Below, piece by piece: positions 8,903-16,961 of a stretch of DNA of 64,000 bases (positions are counted from its first letter, which is position 1; every line of letters starts with the position of its first letter). The stretch is from contig CBDCVY010000013.1 in NCBI GenBank assembly GCA_965223245.1, forward strand, positions 930,001 through 994,000, written 5' to 3'. The position numbers and the translations under genes were made by a program. The notes under the pieces are model-generated. The model was given only the letters and a program-made list of their open reading frames with translations, did no database searches and was not told the DNA's origin. The stretch comes from CBDCVY01 sp965223245 (GTDB taxonomy: Bacteria; Nitrospinota; Nitrospinia; Nitrospinales; Nitrospinaceae).

Positions 8903-9859
8903 ATGGATATTTACGCAAAATGGTTTACCAAGGCAGGACTTATCTATTTAATTTTAGGAGTTTTGTTAGGGGTGATGATCGGGATTTTTCCTGAATGGGG
9001 TCAAAGATTGCGTTTTGTTCATATACACTTCAATTTATTAGGATTTATGACAATGATGATTGCAGGTGTAGCTTATCATGTCCTGCCAAGGTTTAATGCG
9101 AACCCGGTTCCCTGGCCCGATGGAGTTAAATATCATTTTTATTTACAAAACATTGGACTGTTAGGAATGTGTGGGGTGCATTTGGCTGGAGGAATTTGGA
9201 GTGGAGGAGAACTTCAAGCCTTATTTGTGGTATTTGCCCTCCTGGCTGGAGGTGGAGTATCAATTATGTTTTATAATTTGTATATGGTTTTGCAGCCAGG
9301 GAAAAACTCTGCAGCAATCACCATCACCCCAAATATGAAAGTCGGAGACATTTTAGATAAATTTCCACATACCCTTCAATTGTTCATTGCAAGTGGATTT
9401 AGTACTTTAAATAATCCTGTAGCTCGAAAAACTTTTGCTCAAATTGTGAGTCTTGAAAAGGCCTGTGATAAACATGGTGTGAATTTGAATGAATTTATGC
9501 AGAAATTAAATGCAGCTGTCCAAGGAACCTCGGGAAGCCGTCCTGGAAATTTTGGAGAAAAGGCCGCGCCTTTAACTCAAAACCCTTCTCATTCTTCTTC
9601 TTTAAAAAATCAAGCTCCGGTAGGAAAAAAGATTAAAAAGGGAGAACTTTGTGCTTTGGATGTAATGGTTGGTAGTTTGATCAATGTTTACCCTAAAACG
9701 AAAAAGGTATTCGAAAAACATTATGGAGAGAATTGCTTTTCCTGTCCTGGACAGGTTTTTGAAACCGTGGAGCAGACGGCAAATATGCATAATTTGGATC
9801 CTAATCAAATATTAAAAGAAATAAATGAGGTGATTTCTATTTCTTTAAAGGACGCTTAA
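8903..9859 (+). CDS. Heme-copper-oxidase-like membrane protein with C-terminal DUF1858 redox domains
   Basis: The N-terminal ~130 residues form about four membrane helices and include HIHFNLLGFMTMMIAG and YHVLPRF, which resemble the histidine-bearing helices of cytochrome oxidase subunit I or NnrS-like proteins. The soluble tail holds two DUF1858-type modules: about residues 140-205, without a cysteine pair, and about 250-310. The second has C278-F-S-C281-P and a following ET, as in the hybrid-cluster-protein-associated redox disulfide domain. I infer a membrane heme- or NO-related redox protein with a thiol tail; no function is proven for this fusion. The TfoX-N gene follows after 2 bp and is probably cotranscribed. 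Confidence 0.7.
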   Translation: MDIYAKWFTKAGLIYLILGVLLGVMIGIFPEWGQRLRFVHIHFNLLGFMTMMIAGVAYHVLPRFNANPVPWPDGVKYHFYLQNIGLLGMCGVHLAGGIWSGGELQALFVVFALLAGGGVSIMFYNLYMVLQPGKNSAAITITPNMKVGDILDKFPHTLQLFIASGFSTLNNPVARKTFAQIVSLEKACDKHGVNLNEFMQKLNAAVQGTSGSRPGNFGEKAAPLTQNPSHSSSLKNQAPVGKKIKKGELCALDVMVGSLINVYPKTKKVFEKHYGENCFSCPGQVFETVEQTANMHNLDPNQILKEINEVISISLKDA

Positions 9860-9861
9860 TA

Positions 9862-10182
9862 GTGAGGGACGATACATTTAAAGATTTTGTGTTAGATCAA
9901 TTAGAAGTATTAGAGGGTCTCCGTTGTCGAGCTATGTTTGGTGGCTTTGGTTTATACAGTTATGAATGCTTTTTTGCCATCATATCTAATGGGCGTTTAT
10001 ATTTTAAAACCAATTCGATTACTCGGCTTAAATATAAAAAAGAAGGAATGAAGCCTTTCCAACCCAATTCTAATCAAACGCTGAAAAATTACTTTGAAGT
10101 TCCTCCAACTCAAATTGAAATGAAAGATGAGTTAGTCGAATGGGCAAGAGAATCAATAAGGATAAAGACAATAACTAGATAA
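9862..10182 (+). CDS. TfoX N-terminal-domain protein
   Basis: This 106-residue protein starts at GTG 9862. It matches the TfoX/Sxy N-terminal domain, with the family pattern RCRAMFGGFGLYS near residues 22-34, a central LYFKT strand and a closing helix EWARESI. The C-terminal TfoX domain is absent. Stand-alone N-domains occur in many bacteria that are not naturally competent, so a role in competence should not be assumed. An AAAGGA ribosome-binding site lies in the end of the upstream gene. Confidence 0.8.
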   Translation: MRDDTFKDFVLDQLEVLEGLRCRAMFGGFGLYSYECFFAIISNGRLYFKTNSITRLKYKKEGMKPFQPNSNQTLKNYFEVPPTQIEMKDELVEWARESIRIKTITR

Positions 10183-10623
10183 TAAGCGGGGGATTAATTT
10201 TTTTAAGACCTTTTACTTAAAAGTCAAAAACATGGTTTTATTACCTGAGAAAACAGGTTTATTACCCAGCAGGAATAAAGTGTTTTTAAATTCTACTTTA
10301 TATTAGTGACCGGTAGATTGGTATTTATTCTTTTCTTAGTTGATATCAATAAAACCTTTAAATTCAATTGAGTAAGGATCGGTAATTAGTGACTTTCAAA
10401 AAAAAGATGGTTAAGCGATATTTAATTGGTGAAAGGAGGAAACTTGTGTTAAAAGGTTATTAGAGGAGGAAAGGTTTGTAACGCTGGGGATGAAATTCTT
10501 CCCGATTTTCAAGATATATGTTTTAGCATTTCCCCTATTTAACCGACCTCATTTATAAATTGGGAACGCGGTTGTTACGGTTTCGTGGTATTCCCCCAAC
10601 TTGGTTTAAGGAGCAAAAGTGTT
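10183..10623 (+). other. Gene-free stretch, mostly the likely leader of the cold-shock gene
   Basis: No protein of normal length fits here. The region contains two strong Shine-Dalgarno-like tracts (AAAGGAGGA near 10434 and AGAGGAGGAAAGG near 10462), each followed by a GTG or TTG that meets a stop within a few codons. A partial hairpin (GGGAA 10562-10566 with TTCCC 10591-10595) precedes the cold-shock ribosome-binding site AAGGAG at 10608-10613. Long structured leaders are typical of cspA-type mRNAs. No promoter here is convincing. Confidence 0.45.
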
Positions 10624-10824
10624 ATGGCTGTGGGTAAGGTAAAATGGTTTAACGAAAGTAAAGGTTTTGGTTTTATTGAATCTCAGGATGGAGAAGACAT
10701 CTTCGTTCATTTCTCGGAAATTCAGGCGAAAGGTTTCAAGACCCTGAAAGAAGGGCAAGAAGTTGAGTTTGAAAAAACTATGGGGAAAAAGGGCCCCCAA
10801 GCCTCCAACGTTATTCCCAAATAA
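10624..10824 (+). CDS. Cold-shock domain protein (CspA family)
   Basis: This 66-residue single-domain protein is the standard length of the CspA family of single-strand nucleic-acid-binding RNA chaperones. The RNP1 motif KGFGFI and RNP2 motif DIFVHFS are intact, after the opening GKVKWFNESK. The ATG at 10624 is chosen because AAGGAG lies at 10608-10613 and MAVGKVKW matches the family N-terminus; an in-frame upstream start at 10585 would add residues no family member needs. A strong intrinsic terminator follows. Confidence 0.95.
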   Translation: MAVGKVKWFNESKGFGFIESQDGEDIFVHFSEIQAKGFKTLKEGQEVEFEKTMGKKGPQASNVIPK

Positions 10825-10841
10825 AACCGTTTAATCTAGAA

Positions 10842-10881
10842 AAATCCCCAGCAGGAAGAACCCCCTGCTGGGGATTTTTTT
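10842..10881 (+). terminator. Intrinsic terminator after the cold-shock gene
   Basis: A perfect 14-bp stem (10842-10855 with 10864-10877) has an 8-nt loop and runs into a T-tract to 10881. The core is CCCCAGCAGG/CCTGCTGGGG. The A-run on the left arm means it could also stop the converging sterol-desaturase transcript. Confidence 0.93.
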
Positions 10882-10906
10882 ATATAAACTTTGGCTGAAT
10901 TAATAG

Positions 10907-12031
10907 CTATCGAGAAAGTATTCTCCCCAACTTTATAAAGGGGTATATCATTTGTGACCAGAAGCGGTTGTCTAAACTCTCTTCAAATAATCCATAAGAC
11001 TTAGGCTCCTTTTTGTCTTTGGGAAGATAAAAGGTGCCAAAAATCCAGTCAATTCCTGAAAAAAAAGTTGCGTAGTTTTTGTTGTAAGCTTGGGTATCCG
11101 AATGATGCCATCTATGAAAAAGTGGGGTGACAAAAACGAAATTAAGAAATCCGTAAGTTACCTTCACATTGGAGTGAATGTACATTCCATAAGCACGTCG
11201 TAAGGGCATGCAAAGAGAATAAACAAATGGATCCTCAAAAAATAGTATTAACGTGGTCAGACTAAATAAATAGGAAATGTGATTATTAATGGGATGGAAT
11301 CGTTCATTTGTAAGCCAGTCTAATTCTTTAGGTGCATGATGAATTGTATGAAAAGGCCAAAGATACTTTGAATGCATCCAACGATGTCTCCAATAACCTA
11401 CAAGATCTACCAAAAATGCTGCAAACAATAATTGGAAAAATATAGGCCAACCAAAAATGGATTTTCTTGCTTGAAAAAACCAACCACTCCATCCCTCCGT
11501 AGCTTTTCCGGAAAACTGTTCATTCACTAAATGCAATTTAACGATGGGTTTTTTCTTGTCGGAATTTGATATTAAACTTGGAGAGGTTTGAACTAGAGAT
11601 TGGGTTAAAAAAGTTTTTGTGATAGTTAACCCAGGGTGTTTTTCAAGAATGATAAAATGATCTTGTCCCTGAAAGTTTTTATCTGGGGTATAGGAAAACC
11701 CTTTTATAGGATCAATATTTACATTTCCAAACGTCGGGTTTTTCTTTAGAGAATATTCTACCGTATTTTTCTCATTTATCTTTCCTTGGGTAGGTGTTAT
11801 GCCCCAAAAATGGCTAATCAGTACCGTTTGAAGAAAAAGACTTGCCGGGTATATTAGGACAGGAAGAGCATAGGAATAAATCAAATCCAAATATGTATCT
11901 TTTCTCCAAATTTTTTGTTTTTGATGCGCAGGGATCAGTATTTCAATAAGAATAAAAAAAGTCCCAGCCCATAGTAGTATTCGTGTATGCGGCCAAAAAA
12001 ATGACTCAAAAAAATTAATTAAATCTATCAA
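10907..12031 (-). CDS. Sterol desaturase / fatty acid hydroxylase superfamily protein with an inserted cadherin-like repeat
   Basis: This 374-residue integral membrane di-iron enzyme has the superfamily histidine boxes HRWMH (216-220), HTIHH (228-232) and a late FHRWHHSD. It also has membrane helices near 15-35, 50-75, 195-213 and 255-275. It should hydroxylate or desaturate a lipid; the substrate is unknown. The oddity is a polar stretch at about 85-180 between the first two helices and the catalytic core. Within it, GNVNIDPIKGFSYTPD and NFQGQDHF match the pattern of bacterial cadherin-like/VCBS repeats. The start is TTG at 12031, forced by an in-frame TAG just upstream, with AAGGG preceding it. 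Confidence 0.83.
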   Translation of the reverse strand: MIDLINFFESFFWPHTRILLWAGTFFILIEILIPAHQKQKIWRKDTYLDLIYSYALPVLIYPASLFLQTVLISHFWGITPTQGKINEKNTVEYSLKKNPTFGNVNIDPIKGFSYTPDKNFQGQDHFIILEKHPGLTITKTFLTQSLVQTSPSLISNSDKKKPIVKLHLVNEQFSGKATEGWSGWFFQARKSIFGWPIFFQLLFAAFLVDLVGYWRHRWMHSKYLWPFHTIHHAPKELDWLTNERFHPINNHISYLFSLTTLILFFEDPFVYSLCMPLRRAYGMYIHSNVKVTYGFLNFVFVTPLFHRWHHSDTQAYNKNYATFFSGIDWIFGTFYLPKDKKEPKSYGLFEESLDNRFWSQMIYPFIKLGRILSR

Positions 12032-12143
12032 GGTAGCCCTTAAAGTCTAATGTGATTTCTAAAGTATTATAATTTTAGATTAAGGGGTTTCTGAAAATTG
12101 AGCAAGTTGATTGAAATGGTGAAACGAAAGGAGGAGTAAAACT

Positions 12144-12185
12144 ATGAATAAATTGTTATGGAAAGCGATTAAGGTGACAGAATAA
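12144..12185 (+). CDS. Possible 13-residue micro-ORF with a strong ribosome-binding site
   Basis: ATG 12144 opens a 13-codon frame (MNKLLWKAIKVTE) ending in TAA, preceded by AAAGGAGGAG at 12127-12136 with good spacing. Nothing downstream on this strand could be controlled by it, since mazG converges. It could be a real small peptide, the remnant of a lost gene, or chance. Confidence 0.2.
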   Translation: MNKLLWKAIKVTE

Positions 12186-12190
12186 AATAG

Positions 12191-12985
12191 TCATTTATTC
12201 AGAGGTTTTTTTGCTTCTTGCCAGTATTCCTCCATTTTTTTCAGGGAGGTTTCCTTTAAAGTTTTACCTGAGCTTTTAACCTTTTGCTCAATATATTGGA
12301 AGCGTTGAATGAACTTTTTATTAGTTAAGCGTAAGGCCTCTTCAGCATCGATTTTTTTAAAACGTCCAATGTTTACCAATACAAATAACAAATCTCCGAA
12401 CTCTTCAGTAATTTCTTTTTCGTTGCCATTTTTCAAGGCCTCCTTGAATTCAGAGATTTCTTCGTCTAATTTTGTAAGCACATCATCTATTTGATCCCAA
12501 TCAAAACCCTGTTTGGCAGCTTTTTTTTGTAATTTTTGGGCACGGGCTAAAGACGGTAGGTTTTGCGGTACGCTATCGAGAAGGGATTGATGATCTTTAT
12601 TGGTCTTTTCATTTTTTTTAATGTCTTCCCATTGGTCAATGACTTCGTCAGGAGTTTCAAGTTTTCCTTGAGCAAATACATGAGGGTGCCGTCGAACCAT
12701 TTTTTCACTCAGATTTTCTATGACATCATTAATACTAAATTCTTTATGATTCTCAGAAATTTTGGAATGAAAAAGAATTTGATACAACAAGTCTCCCAAT
12801 TCATCCTTAATTTTCTCTGGATTATTGCTGTCTAAGGCTTCAAGCGTTTCGTAGGTCTCTTCCACAAGATAGGGTTTTAGAGATTCACGAGTCTGAACTC
12901 GATCCCAAGGGCATCCATTTTCTCCCATAAGTGTATTGACGATTTGTATAAGTTTATTGAAATTTTCTCCAGGCTTATCTTTCAT
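12191..12985 (-). CDS. mazG: Nucleoside triphosphate pyrophosphohydrolase MazG
   Basis: This 264-residue protein hydrolyses NTPs to NMP and pyrophosphate and acts in nucleotide-pool sanitation. It has the two tandem MazG all-alpha domains of the full-length family. The first carries NGCPWDRVQT, EETYE and DELGDLLYQ with the metal-binding acidic residues; the second repeats the pattern at EEISEF and EEFGDLLFVLVN. The length equals the E. coli enzyme. It lies 27 bp downstream of hemW on the same strand, so the two are probably cotranscribed. Confidence 0.94.
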   Translation of the reverse strand: MKDKPGENFNKLIQIVNTLMGENGCPWDRVQTRESLKPYLVEETYETLEALDSNNPEKIKDELGDLLYQILFHSKISENHKEFSINDVIENLSEKMVRRHPHVFAQGKLETPDEVIDQWEDIKKNEKTNKDHQSLLDSVPQNLPSLARAQKLQKKAAKQGFDWDQIDDVLTKLDEEISEFKEALKNGNEKEITEEFGDLLFVLVNIGRFKKIDAEEALRLTNKKFIQRFQYIEQKVKSSGKTLKETSLKKMEEYWQEAKKPLNK

Positions 12986-13012
12986 TTAGTAGGAATTCCT
13001 TAAGGTTATAGT

Positions 13013-14152
13013 TTAGGGAATGAATTCAAGGATTACAGTGTCTGCCAAGATCAATCCTTTATCAGTGAGAGTTAAATAGTTGTCTTCTAAACTGATTAAA
13101 TTGTTTTTCATAAGCTTATTAATAATGTCGTCGTAAGCAGATTGAATGGAGACGTTAAACCTTTGCTCAAATTTGTTAAGATCGACTCCGGACCGCATTC
13201 GTAACCCCAACATCAGGGTTTCTCCAATGGATTGTTTTTTATTTAGTTTTTCCTCACTTTGAACTGCAGAGCCATTTGTCTGGACCTCCTTAATATAATG
13301 TGCGGGAAGATTATAATTTTTATGCCTGACTCCATTCAAATATGATGTTGCCCCTGCCCCGAGACCAAGGTATTCCCCATTTTCCCAATAAAGAATATTA
13401 TGTTGGCATTCCCTCCCCGATTTCGAATAGTTGGATATTTCATAGTGGTTATAACCCGCATTTGAAAGAATTTCTATAGTGGTTTGGAATTGTGACAATT
13501 GAGAGTCTTCTGATGGCATAACTAGATCCCCACGATCTTGATATTTATAAAAACGAGTGCCAGGTTCGATGGTTAAATTATAAGCAGAAATATGCTCTGG
13601 GTTTAGGTCTATTGCTAATTTTAAATTTCGTTCCCAATTGGACAAGGATTGATTCGGTAGTGAAAACATTAGGTCTAATGACAAATTCTCAAACCCAGCC
13701 TCGCGAGCTTTTTCCATAATTAAATAAATTTCATCAACATTATGAGTGCGTTCTAAATATTCCAATTCCTTTAGTGAGAATGATTGAACCCCAACACTAA
13801 TACGATTGAACCCAGCATTTTTTAGCACTTCCAATTCTTTTCCATCAACCGTAGCTGGGTTTGCTTCTGTGGTGATCTCTGCGCTGGATGTTACATCAAA
13901 CTCATTAAAACAACTTTTCAGTATTTGACTTAAGGAGCTAAAGGGTAGGGTGGTAGGGGTTCCACCACCAAAAAAAATACTGGAAATTTTAATATTTTGA
14001 GATAAATTCTTAGAGTAGTACTTTAACTCGGTTAGAATAGCATCTACATAAGAATCCATTTCTTGAAGATTTATGTCATGGGAATTAAAATCGCAATACC
14101 CACATTTGTGGATACAATAGGGAATATGGATATAGATTCCTAAGGATTTCAT
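13013..14152 (-). CDS. hemW: Radical SAM heme chaperone HemW
   Basis: The 379-residue protein has the radical-SAM cluster motif C13-x3-C17-x2-C20 inside YIHIPYCIHKCGYCDF, then FFGGGTPT, a SVGVQSF block and the HemW-type C-terminal domain with LGLGAGATSY. This is the HemW pattern, a heme-binding chaperone, rather than true HemN. ATG 14152 is chosen because the conserved N-terminus starts there; a TTG at 14194 would add 14 residues without family support. It is divergent from era with a short intergenic region and is followed by mazG. Confidence 0.9.
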   Translation of the reverse strand: MKSLGIYIHIPYCIHKCGYCDFNSHDINLQEMDSYVDAILTELKYYSKNLSQNIKISSIFFGGGTPTTLPFSSLSQILKSCFNEFDVTSSAEITTEANPATVDGKELEVLKNAGFNRISVGVQSFSLKELEYLERTHNVDEIYLIMEKAREAGFENLSLDLMFSLPNQSLSNWERNLKLAIDLNPEHISAYNLTIEPGTRFYKYQDRGDLVMPSEDSQLSQFQTTIEILSNAGYNHYEISNYSKSGRECQHNILYWENGEYLGLGAGATSYLNGVRHKNYNLPAHYIKEVQTNGSAVQSEEKLNKKQSIGETLMLGLRMRSGVDLNKFEQRFNVSIQSAYDDIINKLMKNNLISLEDNYLTLTDKGLILADTVILEFIP

Positions 14153-14225
14153 GGTAGGTTCTTGGTTTAAGTTACTTCCTATAATACAATGCAATTCGCC
14201 AAGAGGCTTGAATTGATTTGAAAAA

Positions 14226-15155
14226 TTGAAGGAGAATGAAATTTTAACGCCAGAAAATATAGAATTTAAATCAGGTTATGTCAGCCTGATTGGTAAACCC
14301 AATGTTGGAAAGTCTACCTTATTAAATCATTTGGTTTCAGAAAAAATTGCTGCAATATCCCGTCGTCCTCAGACCACTCGAAATAAAATTACAGGGGTGT
14401 GTCATTTGTCGGGAGGACAAATAATTATTCTCGATACCCCAGGTATCCATAAGCCCTCCACTAAATTAAATCAGGTAATGGTTCAAACCTCTCTAAATAC
14501 TTTTAGCGATGTAGATATCATTTTATTTATGATTGATGCTCGGCAGAAGTTTTGTGCGGAAGATGAATATGTTTTGGAATCTTTAAAAAAGACGCAATCA
14601 CCAAAAATATTGGTCATTAATAAAATTGATCTGGTAAGCAAACCTGATCTGCTTAAACTTATAGATGAAATGTCGGCTAAAGAAAAATTTTTGGAAATCC
14701 TTCCGATTTCTGCTTTGCAAAAAGATGGACTAGACCTTTTAAAGAACGTTCTTTTAAAATATTTACCTGAAGGTCCTCCCTATTTTCCGAAAGATATGAT
14801 AACAAATTGTCCTGAGCAATTCTTAGCAGAGGAAATTATCCGCGAAAAAATAATTCGTCAAACGCATTTTGAGATTCCTTATGCTGTGGCAGTGGTGGTC
14901 CAAAGCATGGTGAATGGTAAAAATGATGTGATTATCATCGATGCTAATATTTATGTAGAAAGGACCAGCCAAAAAAAGATTATTATTGGAGAAAAAGGAA
15001 GTTTGCTAAAAAAGATTGGAAGTTCCGCCCGGTTAGAAATTGAGAAACGTTTTGGTAATAAAGTGTATCTAAATCTATTCGTAAAGGTAAAAGAGAAGTG
15101 GCGAGAAAATTTAAGAGATATTCGCGAGTTTGGTTATAGTCATGGTCACAATTAA
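14226..15155 (+). CDS. era: Ribosome-assembly GTPase Era
   Basis: This 309-residue protein matures the 30S subunit by binding 16S rRNA. It has all G motifs: G1 GKPNVGKS (23-30), the RRPQTTR switch I, DTPGIHKP, NKID and SAL. The C-terminal KH domain with GxxG (GEKGS) and the closing KEKWRENLRDIREFGY complete it. The start is uncertain. An in-frame TGA at 14214 limits it; TTG 14226 is the usual choice but lacks a ribosome-binding site, while AAGGAG at 14229-14234 suits an ATT codon at 14241. Its end overlaps map by 14 bp. Confidence 0.95.
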   Translation: MKENEILTPENIEFKSGYVSLIGKPNVGKSTLLNHLVSEKIAAISRRPQTTRNKITGVCHLSGGQIIILDTPGIHKPSTKLNQVMVQTSLNTFSDVDIILFMIDARQKFCAEDEYVLESLKKTQSPKILVINKIDLVSKPDLLKLIDEMSAKEKFLEILPISALQKDGLDLLKNVLLKYLPEGPPYFPKDMITNCPEQFLAEEIIREKIIRQTHFEIPYAVAVVVQSMVNGKNDVIIIDANIYVERTSQKKIIIGEKGSLLKKIGSSARLEIEKRFGNKVYLNLFVKVKEKWRENLRDIREFGYSHGHN

Positions 15156-15906
15156 AACAGATCAAGAAATTGAAGTTATGCGGCGCTCCTGTCAATTAGC
15201 CGCTGAGGTTCTGCTAATGATTGAGCCGTATATTAAACCCGGCATAACCACAGACGAACTCAACAATATTTGCCACGATTATATTATTAAAAAGGGGGCT
15301 ATCCCGGCACCTTTAAATTACCGCGGTTTTCCAAAGAGTATTTGTACCTCCGTTAATGAAGAGATTTGCCACGGAATTCCTTCCTCCCGAAAACTGCGCA
15401 ATGGAGATATGGTCAATTTAGATATTACGACCATTGTGGATGATTTTCATGGTGATACTAACCGGACATTTTTTGTGGGAAAACCTCGAAAAGCAGCTCT
15501 CCATTTGGCACAAGCCACGAAAGAAGCTTTACAAAAAGCGATTGAAATTGTAAAGCCGGGAGCCCATTTGGGAGATATTGGTGCCACCATACAACAGTAT
15601 GTGGAAGCAAGAGGCTATTCGGTTGTTAGGGAGTTTTGTGGGCACGGAATTGGTCGCAAATTCCATGAAGACCCTCAAGTTTTACATTTTGGGAACTTTG
15701 GACAGGGTATGGAAATTAAAAAAGGAATGACCTTTACAATTGAGCCAATGGTTAATCTCGGAAAACCCGATTTAAAAATTTTGGAAGATAAATGGACCGC
15801 TGTGACTTTAGATGGTTCCCTGTCTGCGCAGTATGAACACACCCTTCTGGTAACCTCCGACGGTGTCGAAGTGATGACCCGAATTCCCGGAGAAACAAGT
15901 TTTTAG
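15142..15906 (+). CDS. map: Type I methionine aminopeptidase
   Basis: This 254-residue enzyme removes the N-terminal Met from nascent proteins. The five metal ligands are visible as D94, D105, H168, E201 and E232, and H78 is the substrate-binding histidine; spacing matches the E. coli enzyme. ATG 15142 is used, overlapping the end of era by 14 bp. A TTG four codons upstream is also open. There is no N-terminal zinc-finger extension, as usual for bacterial type I enzymes. The coupling to era is an assembly/maturation neighbourhood only. Confidence 0.95.
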   Translation: MVTIKTDQEIEVMRRSCQLAAEVLLMIEPYIKPGITTDELNNICHDYIIKKGAIPAPLNYRGFPKSICTSVNEEICHGIPSSRKLRNGDMVNLDITTIVDDFHGDTNRTFFVGKPRKAALHLAQATKEALQKAIEIVKPGAHLGDIGATIQQYVEARGYSVVREFCGHGIGRKFHEDPQVLHFGNFGQGMEIKKGMTFTIEPMVNLGKPDLKILEDKWTAVTLDGSLSAQYEHTLLVTSDGVEVMTRIPGETSF

Positions 15907-15999
15907 TTTGCGATATCCTTTTTTTATAATATAACCTTTATTTACTTATAAAATTCAGGAGGTAATCCCACCACTTACCCAAAGAATTTAGGAGACGTC

Positions 16000-16470
16000 A
16001 TGCAAGGAGATGAGAAAATAATTGAAGGGTTAAATGAAGTGTTAACTGCAGAGTTGACAGCTATCAACATTTATTACATTCATTATAAAATGCAAAAAAA
16101 TTGGGGCTTTGACAAGTTAGCCGAGCATGCCCGTGAAGAATCTATGGGGGAAATGAAACATGCGGATGTGGTTATAGAACGCATTTTGTATTTAGATGGG
16201 GCTCCCAACATGGCTCGATATGATACCGTTTTAGTTGGCGATACCTGTGAAGAGCATCTACGCAATCAATACGAAATTGAAAAAAAACATGTGGCTCGCC
16301 TTAAAAGAATCATCAGTCAATGTATAGAGTGTCAGGATTTTGGTACTAAAGAAATGCTTGATGGTATTTTGGAGGACACCGAAGAAAGTTGTGATTGGAT
16401 AGAAACCCAATTCCAGCGAATTCAAGATGTCGGTATTCAAAACTACCTTGCTGAGCACATGCACTCTTGA
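16000..16470 (+). CDS. bfr: Bacterioferritin-like subunit with altered ferroxidase site
   Basis: The 156 residues align without gaps to E. coli bacterioferritin through the catalytic residues. E18, E51, H54 and E94 of the di-iron centre and the heme-binding M52 are all in place. However, the last pair is changed: position 127 is T and position 130 is S (DTEESCDW), where functional subunits have E and H. It therefore looks like a heme-type subunit with a crippled ferroxidase centre, as known for alpha subunits of two-component bacterioferritins. A partner subunit is not in the window. TTTAGGAG precedes the ATG. Confidence 0.85.
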   Translation: MQGDEKIIEGLNEVLTAELTAINIYYIHYKMQKNWGFDKLAEHAREESMGEMKHADVVIERILYLDGAPNMARYDTVLVGDTCEEHLRNQYEIEKKHVARLKRIISQCIECQDFGTKEMLDGILEDTEESCDWIETQFQRIQDVGIQNYLAEHMHS

Positions 16471-16474
16471 TTAT

Positions 16475-16508
16475 GTAAAAAATGCCCTGGTCTGTTTTTG
16501 CCAGGGCA
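16475..16508 (-). terminator. Stem-loop with a T-run on the minus strand
   Basis: TGCCCTGG (16483-16490) pairs perfectly with CCAGGGCA (16501-16508) around a 10-nt loop. The A-tract sits on the left at 16477-16482, so the T-run follows the stem only for leftward transcription. It may still limit the bacterioferritin transcript by structure alone. No leftward gene is apparent to its right. Confidence 0.5.
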
Positions 16509-16927
16509 CTCACAAGTTTGGAATCCATAATTAGATCTTTACGGTTTTCTCAATTGACTACTCTTTTGATTTCTTCCCTGATTCACCTTTTGTACTTGAT
16601 ATAATCCTGTTTTAATTTTCTTAAAACACAGGGTTGATTTTTTAGAGGAAATGTATCCTTCGATACATGGCCAGGATTAAAGTAAATCAAAATGTGTTTT
16701 TTTGGAAATTTCTTAGGAAGAGTAAAATGGAAAAAAATAAGAATTTCGGCGAATATATTCTATAAGCGTCCTCTAAATACTCTCCAAAATACTCCTCATA
16801 AAAGTTGTTTAATTCAAAATTCGATAAAAAATAATAGCTGATTATTTTTCCATGGTTAAAGGGATTAATTTATAAGCCTATAAAAATTAAATAGTTAATT
16901 TTTAATTCGAGTTTTTTCTTTTTAATA
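16509..16927. other. Gene-free AT-rich stretch upstream of the Fur-controlled locus
   Basis: I see no protein-coding frame with a ribosome-binding site and no tRNA-like fold here. The only notable elements are at its two ends: the minus-strand terminator-like stem-loop on the left and the promoter/Fur-box region on the right. A leftward small RNA ending at the stem-loop is possible but unsupported otherwise. Confidence 0.4.
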
Positions 16928-16956
16928 TTGACAATGATTCTCAATTTCTATATAAA
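16928..16956 (+). promoter_or_regulatory. Strong sigma70-type promoter of the iron-responsive locus
   Basis: TTGACA at 16928-16933, a 17-nt spacer and TATAAA at 16951-16956 form a near-consensus promoter. Transcription would start near 16963, giving a short leader to the ferredoxin gene at 17008. The -35 and spacer are covered by a Fur box. Confidence 0.8.
16930..16948. promoter_or_regulatory. Fur box 1, overlapping the -35 element
   Basis: The 19 bases match the classical Fur consensus (GATAATGATAATCATTATC) at 14 positions by eye. Lying across the -35 and spacer, bound Fur-Fe(II) would block RNA polymerase. Confidence 0.7.
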
Positions 16957-16961
16957 TGCTA

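Noticed and set aside
9862..10182. TfoX-N protein as evidence of natural competence
   Set aside because: Only the N-terminal domain is present and no competence genes are in the window.
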